NCBI RefSeq assembly: GCF_019774615.1
Contig: NZ_CP081496.1
Coordinates: 2,170,001 to 2,234,000 of the forward strand
From: Streptomyces sp. BHT-5-2
GTDB taxonomy: Bacteria; Actinomycetota; Actinomycetes; Streptomycetales; Streptomycetaceae
Reading direction: 5' to 3'
Length of the DNA: 64,000 bases
Positions 35,883 to 44,107 of this stretch are shown piece by piece (the first letter of the stretch is position 1; every line of letters begins with the position of its first letter). Position numbers and translations under genes: made by a program. The notes below the pieces were generated by a model. It was not told the origin of the DNA. It saw only the letters and a program-made list of their open reading frames with translations, and did no database searches.

Positions 35883-37832
35883 GTGACAACCAGCGATTCC
35901 GCGGCCGCGGCCGCGTCCGGGGCGGCGGGCCCCGTGGAGATCCGTTCGGTGCTGGTCGCCAACCGCGGCGAGATCGCCCGCCGCATCTTCCGCACCTGCC
36001 GTGAACTGGGCATCGCCACCGTCGCGGTGTACTCCGACGCGGACGCCGGCGCCGCGCACGTACGGGAGGCGGACGTCGCGGTCCGGCTGCCGGGGGAGGC
36101 GCCCGCGGACACCTATCTGCGCGGTGAGCTGCTGGTGAAGGCGGCGCTGGCGGCCGGGGCGGACGCGGTCCACCCGGGGTACGGCTTCCTCTCCGAGAGC
36201 GGGGCGTTCGCCGCGGCGGTGGTGGACGCGGGGCTCGTGTGGATCGGGCCGCCGCCGGCCGCCATCGAGGCGATGGCCTCCAAGACCCGCGCCAAGGAAC
36301 TGATGGCGGCGGCCGGGGTGCCGCTGCTGGCCCCGGTCGACCCGGCCGCGGTCGCCGCCGGGGACCTGCCGCTGCTGGTGAAGGCGGCGGCCGGCGGCGG
36401 CGGGCGCGGTATGCGGATCGTTCGCGAACTGGCCTTGCTGGACGGAGAGTTGGTGGCGGCACAGGCGGAGGCCGCGGCTGCGTTCGGGGACGGCGAGGTG
36501 TTCGTCGAGCCCTATGTGGAGGGCGGGCGCCATGTCGAGGTGCAGGTCCTCGCCGACGCCCACGGCGACGTCTGGACGCTCGGCACCCGCGACTGCTCGC
36601 TCCAGCGGCGCCACCAGAAGGTCGTCGAGGAGGCCCCGGCACCCGGGCTGCCCGACGCGCTCCGGGACACCCTGCTCCGGGCCGCCGCCCAGGCCGCACG
36701 GGCCATCGGCTACCGGGGCGCGGGCACCGTCGAGTTCCTGGTGTCGGCCGACGGCCGCGGGTACTTCCTGGAGATGAACACCCGCCTCCAGGTGGAGCAC
36801 CCGGTCACCGAGGAGATCTACCGGCTCGACCTGGTGGCCCTCCAGATCGCCGTCGCCGAGGGCCGCCCGCTGCCCGCCGCGCTGCCCGAACCGCACGGCC
36901 ACGCCATCGAGGCCCGGCTCTACGCCGAGGACCCGGCGGCCGGCTGGCAGCCGCAGACCGGCACCGTGCACCGCATCGCCGTACCGGACGGCGTCCGGCT
37001 GGACTCCGGGGTGACCGACGGCGACACCGTCACCGTCCACTACGACCCGATGCTGGCCAAGGTGATCGCCTGGGCGCCGACCCGCGCCGAGGCCGTCCGC
37101 AAGCTGGCGGGCGCCCTGGAACGGGCCCGGATCCACGGCCTGGTCACCAACCGCGAGCTGCTGGTCCGCTCCCTGCGGCACCCCGAGTTCGCCACCGCCA
37201 CCGGGCTCGACACCGGCTTCTACGACCGCAACCTCGCCGCCCTCACCGCGCCGGAGACCGCCGGCGACGCCCTGTCCGCACTGGCCGCCGCACTCGCCGA
37301 CGCATCCGGCCGCTCCCGCTTCGGGGGCTTCCGCAACGTCCCGGCCGGCCCGCAGGTCAAGCGCTACGCCCGCGCGGACACCATCCACGAGATCCGCTAC
37401 CGGCTCGGGCGGGAGGGCCTGACGGCCGAGGACTACCCCGGCGTCCGGCTGGTCGCCCTGGCCGCCGACGAGGTGGTGCTGGACGTCGACGGGCTGCGGC
37501 GGACGTTCGCGGTCGCCCGCCACGGCGACCGGGTCCACGTCGACTCGCCGCTGGGCGCCCGCACCTTCACCGCGCTGCCCCGGTTTCCCGACCCCACCGC
37601 CCGTACCGAGCCCGGTTCGCTGCTCGCCCCGATGCCCGGCACGGTCGTCCGGATCGCGGACGGGCTGGCCGAGGGCGACCGCGTGGCGGCCGGCCAGCCG
37701 CTGATGTGGCTGGAGGCCATGAAGATGGAGCACAGGATCACCGCACCGGCGGCCGGCACCCTGACCGCCCTCCCCGTCCGGACCGGCCGGCAGGTCGAGG
37801 TGGGCACCCTGCTCGCCGTCGTCGCCGACTGA
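35883..37832 (+). CDS. Acyl-CoA carboxylase alpha subunit (biotin carboxylase + carrier)
   Basis: A 649-residue protein. Biotin carboxylase at ~18-465 (VLVANRGEIARRIFRTCREL, ATP-grasp GGGGRGMRIV, EMNTRLQVEHPVTE), a linker, and a biotin carrier domain at the C terminus with EAMKMEH, whose Lys is biotinylated. It loads biotin with CO2 using ATP and bicarbonate and forms a complex with the beta subunit upstream. GTG 35883 follows GAGGGGAT. The pair with AtuA suggests a 3-methyl-branched enoyl-CoA substrate. Confidence 0.94.
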   Translation: MTTSDSAAAAASGAAGPVEIRSVLVANRGEIARRIFRTCRELGIATVAVYSDADAGAAHVREADVAVRLPGEAPADTYLRGELLVKAALAAGADAVHPGYGFLSESGAFAAAVVDAGLVWIGPPPAAIEAMASKTRAKELMAAAGVPLLAPVDPAAVAAGDLPLLVKAAAGGGGRGMRIVRELALLDGELVAAQAEAAAAFGDGEVFVEPYVEGGRHVEVQVLADAHGDVWTLGTRDCSLQRRHQKVVEEAPAPGLPDALRDTLLRAAAQAARAIGYRGAGTVEFLVSADGRGYFLEMNTRLQVEHPVTEEIYRLDLVALQIAVAEGRPLPAALPEPHGHAIEARLYAEDPAAGWQPQTGTVHRIAVPDGVRLDSGVTDGDTVTVHYDPMLAKVIAWAPTRAEAVRKLAGALERARIHGLVTNRELLVRSLRHPEFATATGLDTGFYDRNLAALTAPETAGDALSALAAALADASGRSRFGGFRNVPAGPQVKRYARADTIHEIRYRLGREGLTAEDYPGVRLVALAADEVVLDVDGLRRTFAVARHGDRVHVDSPLGARTFTALPRFPDPTARTEPGSLLAPMPGTVVRIADGLAEGDRVAAGQPLMWLEAMKMEHRITAPAAGTLTALPVRTGRQVEVGTLLAVVAD

Positions 37833-37917
37833 GCCCGGCCGCACCACGGGCGTCCGCACCGGACCGTCCTCGCCATCCGTCATCCGCAGGCACTCACTCA
37901 CCGCCCCGGGAGCCGTC

Positions 37918-39093
37918 ATGAGCAACGCCCTGAGCAACCCCGTGATCGAGTCCGAGGAGCACCGCGCCCTGCGTGCGGCCGTCGCCGCGCTCGGCGGCCG
38001 CTACGGCCGGGAGTACTTCACCACCGTCGTCGCCGAGGGCGCCCACACCGACGCGCTGTGGCAGGAGGCCGCCAAGGCCGGCTACCTCGGTGTCAACCTC
38101 CCCGAGGAGTACGGCGGCGGGGGCGCCGGCATCACCGAACTCGCCATCGTCCTCGAGGAGTTGGGCGCCGCCGGCTGCCCCCTGTTGATGCTGGTGGTCT
38201 CGCCGGCGATCTGCGGCACGGTCGTCGCCCGCTTCGGCACCGAGCAGCAGAAGCGCGCCTGGCTGCCCGGACTGGCCGACGGCAGCCGCAAGATGGCCTT
38301 CGGCATCACCGAACCGGACGCCGGCTCCAACTCCCACCGGATCACCACCACCGCCCGCAGGGAGGGCGGGGACTGGATCCTCAACGGGCGGAAGATCTTC
38401 GTCTCCGGAGTGGACATCGCCGACGCGACACTGATCGTCGGCCGCACCGAGGACGCGCGTACCGGCAAGCTCAAGCCCTGCCTGTTCATCGTCCCGCGCG
38501 AGACCCCCGGCTTCGGCCGCAGCCCCGTGCAGATGGAACTGGCCGCCCCGGAGAAGCAGTTCGAGCTGACCCTGGACGAGGTGCGGCTGCCGGCCGACGC
38601 GCTCGTGGGCGAAGAGGACGCCGGACTGCTCCAGCTCTTCGCCGGCCTCAACCCCGAACGCATCATGACCGCCGCGTTCGCCCTCGGCATGGGCCGCTAC
38701 GCACTGGCCAGGGCCGTCGACTACGCCCGCACCCGCCAGGTCTGGAAGGAGCCGATCGGCGCCCACCAGGCCCTCGCCCATCCGCTGGCCCAGTGCCACA
38801 TCGAACTGGAGCTGGCCGCCCTGATGATGCGCAAGGCCGCGCTGCTCTACGACGCCGGCGACGACGTGGCCGCCGGCGAGGCCGCCAACATGGCCAAGTA
38901 CGCGGCGGCCGAGGCCGCGGTGCACACCGTCGACCAGGCCGTGCACACCCTGGGCGGCAACGGCCTCACCCGGGAATACGGGCTGGCGTCGCTGATCACC
39001 GCCGCCCGGGTGGCCCGGATCGCCCCCGTCAGCCGGGAGATGATCCTCAACTACGTCTCCCACCAGTCCCTGGGGCTGCCCAAGTCGTACTGA
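37918..39093 (+). CDS. Acyl-CoA dehydrogenase
   Basis: A 391-residue flavoprotein. FAD-binding signatures are FGITEPDAGSNSHRITTTA and the C-terminal QAVHTLGGNGLTREYGL with the adenine/pyrophosphate contacts. It introduces the alpha,beta double bond in an acyl-CoA, here likely the step before the carboxylase in a branched-chain or terpenoid route. It starts 85 bp after the alpha subunit gene and is probably in the same transcript. A TnpB remnant separates it from the enoyl-CoA hydratase. Confidence 0.93.
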   Translation: MSNALSNPVIESEEHRALRAAVAALGGRYGREYFTTVVAEGAHTDALWQEAAKAGYLGVNLPEEYGGGGAGITELAIVLEELGAAGCPLLMLVVSPAICGTVVARFGTEQQKRAWLPGLADGSRKMAFGITEPDAGSNSHRITTTARREGGDWILNGRKIFVSGVDIADATLIVGRTEDARTGKLKPCLFIVPRETPGFGRSPVQMELAAPEKQFELTLDEVRLPADALVGEEDAGLLQLFAGLNPERIMTAAFALGMGRYALARAVDYARTRQVWKEPIGAHQALAHPLAQCHIELELAALMMRKAALLYDAGDDVAAGEAANMAKYAAAEAAVHTVDQAVHTLGGNGLTREYGLASLITAARVARIAPVSREMILNYVSHQSLGLPKSY

Positions 39094-39257
39094 AGGGGGC
39101 GTCGACTGCTGCGTATCTCAACGAGCCTCAACCTTCCTGGTCGTGTACCGGTGGGGCCTGTTCGCAGTCGTGCAGCACACTGGCGGTGGGAGCGGAGTTT
39201 CAGTAACGGGCGGTAGATTCACCTCAGTTCACCAAGGCGGCGAGAAGGGAGTGCGCG

Positions 39258-39413
39258 GTGAAGAAGTTCTGTGCGCGGCCCGGTTTCGTCGTCCAGGCGT
39301 ATCGGTTCGCGCTCGATCCGAACGCTGTCGTCGAGGCGCGCATGTGGTCGCACTGCGGCGCTGCCCGCGCAGCATCCGACTGGGCTGTTACCTGGGAACA
39401 CCGGCCCGGCTGA
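39258..39413 (+). pseudogene. TnpB N-terminal remnant (IS200/IS605 or IS607 type)
   Basis: A 51-codon frame, VKKFCARPGFVVQAYRFALD to an early stop, that reads like the first strand and helix of actinobacterial TnpB proteins (VQAYRFALDP..., SHCGAARAA..WAV). TnpB is normally ~400 residues, so only ~12% remains. Downstream, 39414-39559 holds another short open stretch (TAFDDRETVVKPKPARFGDV) that may be a further fragment, but I cannot assign it. No TnpA or clear element ends are present. It lies in the 466-bp gap between the acyl-CoA dehydrogenase and the enoyl-CoA hydratase. Confidence 0.6.
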
Positions 39414-39559
39414 CGCTGCGACGGCGTTCGACGACCGCGAGACCGTCGTCAAGCCGAAGCCCGCTCGCTTCGGTGATGTCACGGACCTTCCCGTCCGAAA
39501 GGTCGGGAGTGCCGATAGCTGCTGACGCTTTCAGCAACGGAAAGGAGTTCGACGGCCCC

Positions 39560-40312
39560 ATGACGGACGTGGAGCGCGCCCACGAGCGCGGAATCACCAC
39601 CCTCACCCTCAACTCCCCCCACAACCGCAACGCGCTCTCCACCCGCCTGGTCGCCGCACTGCACCGGGCACTCGCGGACGCGGCCGCCGACGACACCGTC
39701 CGGGCCGTGGTGCTCGCCCACACCGGCACCACGTTCTGCGCCGGCGCGGACCTCTCCGAGGCCACCGCGGGCGACGCCAAGGACGGCCCCCTGGGGCTCG
39801 CCCGGCTGCTGCGCGCCCTCGTCGAGCTGCCCAAACCGGTCGTCGCCCGGGTCACCGGCCACGTCCGCGCCGGCGGGCTCGGCCTGCTCGGCGCCTGCGA
39901 CCTCTCCGTCGCGGGCCCGGACGCCACCTTCGCCTTCACCGAGGCACGGCTCGGCCTCGCCCCCGCAGTGATCTCGCTACCCCTGCTGCCCCGGTTGGAC
40001 GCCCGGGCCGCCGCCCGCTACTACCTCACCGGCGAGCGGTTCGGCCCGGCCGAGGCGGCCCGGATCGGCCTCGTCACCCTCGCCGCCGACGACGTCGACA
40101 CCGGCCTCGCCCCGCTGCTCGACGGGGTCCGCAAGGGCTCCCCGCAGGGCCTCGCCGAGTCCAAGAAACTGGTCACCGCCGACGTGCTGGCCGCCTTCGA
40201 CCGCGACACCGACGCGCTCGCCGAACAGTCCGCACGGCTCTTCGCCTCCCCCGAGGCCCGCGAGGGCATGACCGCCTTCCTGGAGCGACGGGACCCGGCA
40301 TGGGTGCGCTGA
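39560..40312 (+). CDS. Enoyl-CoA hydratase/isomerase
   Basis: A 250-residue crotonase-fold enzyme. LNSPHNRNALSTRLVAALHR, the oxyanion loop HTGTTFCAGADLSEA and GHVRAGGLGLLGACDLSVA are diagnostic. The usual second glutamate region is FTEARLGLAPAVIS. It hydrates enoyl-CoA in the catabolic route started by the upstream genes. ATG 39560 lies ~12 bases after AAAGGAG. It overlaps the TetR gene by 13 bases, so those two form a unit of their own. Confidence 0.9.
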   Translation: MTDVERAHERGITTLTLNSPHNRNALSTRLVAALHRALADAAADDTVRAVVLAHTGTTFCAGADLSEATAGDAKDGPLGLARLLRALVELPKPVVARVTGHVRAGGLGLLGACDLSVAGPDATFAFTEARLGLAPAVISLPLLPRLDARAAARYYLTGERFGPAEAARIGLVTLAADDVDTGLAPLLDGVRKGSPQGLAESKKLVTADVLAAFDRDTDALAEQSARLFASPEAREGMTAFLERRDPAWVR

Positions 40313-40935
40313 CCCCGGCCCGCGGAGCCAAGGAGCCCCAGCAGGAACGCAGCCGGGCCACCCGGCTCGGGCTGCTGGAGGCCGCCGTCGCCTGCCTCGC
40401 GGAGCGCGGCTGGACCGGCAGCACGGTCTCCGTCGTCGCCGAGCGGGCGGGCGTCTCCCGGGGCGCCGCCCAGCACCACTTCCGCACCCGCGAGGACCTG
40501 TTCACCGCGGCCGTCGAGCACGTAGCGGAGAAACGCCAGGGCGCCCTGAGGGACGCCCTGGCACACGACCTGCCGCCGGCCGGCTCCCAGGCCCGCACCC
40601 GGCGGATCGTCGAGGAACTGGTCGGCCTCTACACCGGCCCCCTCTTCCGCGCCGCGCTCCACCTGTGGGTGGCGGCCTCCGACGAGGAGCAGCTCCGCGA
40701 ACGCGTCACCGCCCTGGAGGCCCGGGTGGGCCGTGAGGCGCACCGCACGGCCGTCGCGCTGCTCGCCGCCGACGAGTCCGTCCCCGGCGTCCGGGAGACG
40801 GTCCAGGGCCTCCTGGACATGGCCCGCGGCCTGGGCCTGGCGAACCTCCTGACGGACGATTCGGCGCGACGGGTCGGGGTTGTCACGCAATGGGCTGCGA
40901 TCATCGACACCGTGCTGGCGGGCTCGCGCCCGTAG
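40300..40935 (+). CDS. TetR-family regulator
   Basis: A 211-residue regulator. The HTH is RLGLLEAAVACLAERGWTGS to SRGAAQHHFRTREDLFTAAV (~22-65); the C-terminal ligand domain is helical. The overlap with the hydratase gene and the location at the end of the acyl-CoA cluster suggest it controls that cluster, sensing an acyl-CoA, as for the Liu/Atu-type regulators. Hairpin D follows ~105 bases after the stop in its sense. Confidence 0.9.
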   Translation: MGALTPARGAKEPQQERSRATRLGLLEAAVACLAERGWTGSTVSVVAERAGVSRGAAQHHFRTREDLFTAAVEHVAEKRQGALRDALAHDLPPAGSQARTRRIVEELVGLYTGPLFRAALHLWVAASDEEQLRERVTALEARVGREAHRTAVALLAADESVPGVRETVQGLLDMARGLGLANLLTDDSARRVGVVTQWAAIIDTVLAGSRP

Positions 40936-40999
40936 GGTGCGTTGCCGGCGTTTCCGCCGGGGTTCGCCGCTTGCCGTTTGCGCCTGCGGCGCATTGCGT

Positions 41000-41127
41000 G
41001 TCCGCTGCGCGGGGCTGTTGGGTGCGGTGACGGGCCTCCGGGGCAGGGGGTGTGTCCGGACTGCTGCGCTTTACGTCCGGACACACCCCCTGCCCCTCCG
41101 GCCCGTCCCCTCCCGTGGGTGGTCATG
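41000..41127 (+). repeat. 128-bp dispersed repeat, copy 2 (contains hairpin D)
   Basis: Identical to 28724-28851 except for one base. It fills the start of the 543-bp gap between the TetR gene and citrate synthase. Between this and copy 3 (41128-41267) I see only a weak direct repeat around GACCGT and nothing else. Confidence 0.88.
41040..41096 (+). repeat. Invariant-loop hairpin, copy D
   Basis: A 22-bp perfect stem (41040-41061 with 41075-41096), loop TGCTGCGCTTTAC at 41062-41074, and an outer GACGGGCC/GGCCCGTC stem (41029-41036 with 41100-41107). In sense with the TetR gene. Confidence 0.88.
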
Positions 41128-41267
41128 AAAACCCGTAGACGGGGCTCCGGTTGCTGGGCTCCTGCGGGCTCTGGACTGACGGGCGGCCGTCCCTCAACGA
41201 GTGACCGTCAGCCCTCGACAAGCGACCGTTGGTGGACCACTGAGGCCGGCCCCCACCCACCGTCTTT

Positions 41268-41386
41268 ATGACCCTCAACGGGAGGGGACGGGCCGGAGGG
41301 GGTGGTGTGTCGGACGTAAAGCGCAGCAGTCCGACACACCACCCCCGCAGGCCCGTCACCGCACCCAACAGCCCCGCGCAGCGGAC
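41268..41386 (-). repeat. Inverted, diverged copy 3 of the 128-bp repeat (contains hairpin E)
   Basis: On the minus strand it repeats the flank GGGGCTGTTGGGTGCGGTGA and the 3' flank GGCCCGTCCCCTCCCGT of the other copies exactly, but the stem between them has a different sequence. Confidence 0.85.
41298..41346 (-). repeat. Invariant-loop hairpin, copy E
   Basis: An 18-bp perfect stem (41298-41315 with 41329-41346) with the 13-nt loop at 41316-41328 reading TGCTGCGCTTTAC on the minus strand, and an outer GACGGGCC/GGCCCGTC stem (41287-41294 with 41350-41357). It lies after the citrate synthase gene in its sense. Confidence 0.87.
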
Positions 41387-41478
41387 CACAATCCCGCCGT
41401 CAGGCGGGCACCGCGCCGCAGGCACGACAGGCAAGCGGCGAACCTGCAAGCGGACACGCCGGCTACGTAGGCCGGGCC

Positions 41479-42582
41479 CTACAGACGAACCATGCCGTCG
41501 TAGCCGGCAATATCCCGAGGGCTGCGCGCGCCGGGGCCGACATACCGCGCAGACGGCCGCACAAGGCGGCCGGTCCGCTTCTGTTCGAGGATGTGCGCGC
41601 TCCACCCCGCCGTGCGGGCGCAGGTGAACATGGACGTGAACATGTGCGCCGGGACCTCCGCGAAGTCCAGGACGATCGCCGCCCAGAACTCCACGTTGGT
41701 GGCCAGCACGCGGTCCGGGCGGCGGTTGTGGAGCTCCTCCAGGGCCGCCTTCTCCAGGGCCTCGGCGACCTCGAAGCGCGGGGCGCCCAGTTCCTTGGCG
41801 GTGCGCCGCAGGACCCGCGCCCGCGGGTCCTCCGCGCGGTAGACGCGGTGGCCGAAGCCCATCAGCCGCTCGCCGTTGTCCAGCGCCCGGCGGACGTAGG
41901 CGGACGCGTCGCCGGTCCGCTCGATCTCCTCGATCATGCCGAGGACGCGGGACGGTGCGCCGCCGTGCAGCGGGCCGGACATGGCGCCGACCGCCCCGGA
42001 GAGCGCCGCGGCGACGTCCGCGCCGGTCGAGGCGACGACCCGGGCGGTGAACGTGGAGGCGTTCATGCCGTGCTCGGCGGCCGAGGTCCAGTAGGCGTCG
42101 ACGGCCTTGACGTGCTTGGGGTCGGGCTCCCCGCGCCAGCGCTTCATGAAGCGCTCCACGACCGTCTCCGCCTTGTCGATCTCCTTCTGCGGCACCATCG
42201 GCAGGCCCTGCCCGCGCGCCGACTGGGCGACGTAGGACAGCGCCATCACCGCGGCCCGGGCGAGGTTGTCGCGGGCGGTCCGCTCGTCGATGTCGAGCAG
42301 CGGTTTCAGGCCCCATACGGGCGCCAGCATGGCCAGCGCGGACTGCACGTCCACGCGGATGTCACCCGAGTGCACGGGGATCGGGAACGGCTCGGCGGGC
42401 GGCAGCCCCGGCTTGAACGCCCCGTCGACCAGCAGCCCCCAGACGTTCTCGAACGAGACGTGCCCGACGAGATCCTCGATGTCCACCCCGCGGTAGCGGA
42501 GCGCGCCGCCTTCCTTGTCGGGTTCGGCGATCTCCGTCTCGAACGCGACGACTCCCTCAAGCCCGGGAACGAAGTCGGACAT
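41479..42582 (-). CDS. Citrate synthase (short, type 2 form)
   Basis: A 367-residue citrate synthase. The catalytic residues are visible: His in SGPLHGGAPSRVL, His in MGFGHRVYRAEDPRAR and Asp in FWAAIVLDFAEVPAHMFTSM. At ~370 residues it is the Gram-positive/secondary form rather than the ~430-residue main TCA enzyme, and may act as citrate or methylcitrate synthase. ATG 42582 has GAGGAG eight bases upstream. A GC hairpin (42605-42633) lies just before that site. Hairpin E follows the stop. Confidence 0.93.
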   Translation of the reverse strand: MSDFVPGLEGVVAFETEIAEPDKEGGALRYRGVDIEDLVGHVSFENVWGLLVDGAFKPGLPPAEPFPIPVHSGDIRVDVQSALAMLAPVWGLKPLLDIDERTARDNLARAAVMALSYVAQSARGQGLPMVPQKEIDKAETVVERFMKRWRGEPDPKHVKAVDAYWTSAAEHGMNASTFTARVVASTGADVAAALSGAVGAMSGPLHGGAPSRVLGMIEEIERTGDASAYVRRALDNGERLMGFGHRVYRAEDPRARVLRRTAKELGAPRFEVAEALEKAALEELHNRRPDRVLATNVEFWAAIVLDFAEVPAHMFTSMFTCARTAGWSAHILEQKRTGRLVRPSARYVGPGARSPRDIAGYDGMVRL

Positions 42583-42604
42583 CAGGCGGCTCCTCAAGAT
42601 GGGG

Positions 42605-42633
42605 ACGGCAGCCGGCCGGTGACCGGCTGCCGT
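42605..42633 (-). other. Leader hairpin of citrate synthase
   Basis: ACGGCAGCCGG and CCGGCTGCCGT pair perfectly (11 bp, 7-nt loop), about ten bases upstream of the ribosome site of the citrate synthase gene. It could be an operator or a 5' structure affecting translation. The rest of the divergent gap to pdxH (42634-43006) shows no other feature I can support. Confidence 0.45.
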
Positions 42634-43006
42634 GCGGTCGAGTCAGTTGCGGCGCCGGTGCGGCTACGCGGCTGCGCCGGGCAGCTCGCGGTCCGTACCG
42701 GTCACCCCGGTGATGCCCCGCCGTGGCAGGGGCCACGCGACGGTTCCGCCCACGGGTGGTCGATCCACGGGCGCGGGCCGCCACGTGTGCTGCCCGCGGC
42801 GGCCTGAAGACGGACACGATAGCTTCCGGTGTCCGAGGGCCACAGTGGGCCGGGCCATGATTTTGGCGGGTTCATCAGCAGCGGGGAAGCGTGACATCCG
42901 GCACACTGGGCGATTTGCCAACGGGAGGGTTACGGCCCGGCGACCGGGGGCAGACTTCCGACCCATCGGGCTGCCCGGCGCGGGCCCGATGCTGCAAGAT
43001 GAGGCC

Positions 43007-43690
43007 GTGCATCCCGCCGACATGCCCTCCGCCGACACCCCCGACCCCTCGTCCATGCGCGCGCACTACCGCGCCGAGGGAATCGCCGAGTCCGACCTCG
43101 CCGCGAGCCCCTACGACCAGTTCGGACGCTGGTTCAAGGACGCGGCGGCAGCCGGTCTGCACGAGCCGAACGCCATGGTCGTCTCGACGGCGGACGCCGC
43201 CGGCCGGCCCAGTTCAAGAACCGTGCTGCTGAAGGCATTCGACGAGCGCGGCTTCGTCTTCTTCACCAACTACACCAGCCGCAAGGGCCGCGACCTGGCC
43301 GGGAACCCGCACCTCTCGCTGCTGTTCCCCTGGTATCCGCTGGCCCGCCAGATCGTCGTGATCGGCACCGCCGAGCGCATCGGCCGGGACGAGACCGCCG
43401 CCTACTTCCGCACCCGTCCGCACGGCTCCCAACTGGGGGCATGGGCCAGCGAGCAGTCCGCGCCGATCGCCTCGCGCGACGAACTGGAGCGCGCCTACGA
43501 GGAGTTGGCGGCCCGCTACCCGGAGGGCGAGCAGGTTCCGGCGCCGCCGCACTGGGGCGGCTACCGCGTCACCCCCGAGAGCATCGAGTTCTGGCAGGGC
43601 CGCCTGAACCGCCTCCACGACCGGCTGCGGTACGTCCGCGAGGGTGCGCCGGAGGCCGGCCAGTGGCGGGTGGAGCGCCTCGCGCCGTAA
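43007..43690 (+). CDS. pdxH: Pyridoxamine 5'-phosphate oxidase
   Basis: A ~227-residue FMN enzyme that oxidises pyridoxamine/pyridoxine 5'-phosphate to PLP. Signatures are [40 protein letters not shown] (FMN phosphate site), [20 protein letters not shown] and the C-terminal [15 protein letters not shown]. The start is uncertain: GTG 43007 gives a 15-residue lead before [12 protein letters not shown] 42989 adds six residues, and neither has a good ribosome site. It is divergent from citrate synthase. Confidence 0.94.
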   Translation: MHPADMPSADTPDPSSMRAHYRAEGIAESDLAASPYDQFGRWFKDAAAAGLHEPNAMVVSTADAAGRPSSRTVLLKAFDERGFVFFTNYTSRKGRDLAGNPHLSLLFPWYPLARQIVVIGTAERIGRDETAAYFRTRPHGSQLGAWASEQSAPIASRDELERAYEELAARYPEGEQVPAPPHWGGYRVTPESIEFWQGRLNRLHDRLRYVREGAPEAGQWRVERLAP

Positions 43691-43731
43691 CGGGGGATGC
43701 CTGCGGGGCCGTTCCCGGCCCTGGACGCAGA

Positions 43732-43803
43732 CGACCCGCGGGCTCTCTCCTCCGCGCCGGTGGCGCGAAGGGCCGGTCGGACGAACCGGCAGCCCGCGGG
43801 TCG
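43732..43803 (+). other. Predicted three-way-junction RNA after pdxH
   Basis: A perfect 13-bp outer stem CGACCCGCGGGCT/AGCCCGCGGGTCG (43732-43744 with 43791-43803) encloses two perfect 6-bp hairpins: CGCGCC-GGT-GGCGCG (43753-43767) and GCCGGT-CGGACGA-ACCGGC (43772-43790, 7-nt loop). The 5' linker CTCTCCTC resembles an anti-Shine-Dalgarno sequence. It starts 41 bases after the pdxH stop. It may be a terminator or a structured RNA; it is not a tRNA. A further hairpin with GCGCAT/ATGCGC arms lies at ~43823-43857, and the rest of the gap to 44107 shows nothing I can name. Confidence 0.45.
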
Positions 43804-44107
43804 GGTGACTGCTTGGGATTGGGCCGGCTGCGCATCTGCAGTATGCGCGGATCCGGCGCTGCACTTCGGTGAAGCGTCGGGCTGCTAGCCCGCAGCCACC
43901 TCACGCGTCCGGTGCGAAATCATCTGCCGAACCACCTCCCTTCTCGTGTACCCCACACGTTAGGAACTGTCCCGGCGCCGCACAACCGGTTTTTTCCGGG
44001 GCCGGAATCCCTGGTGGCGATTTCCGCGAATGGGGTGTGTCCCACGTCACGTTCCAGTTGAATGACCCCACGTGGAGCATGTGCGGCCGCGTTCGTAAGG
44101 GGTGCCA

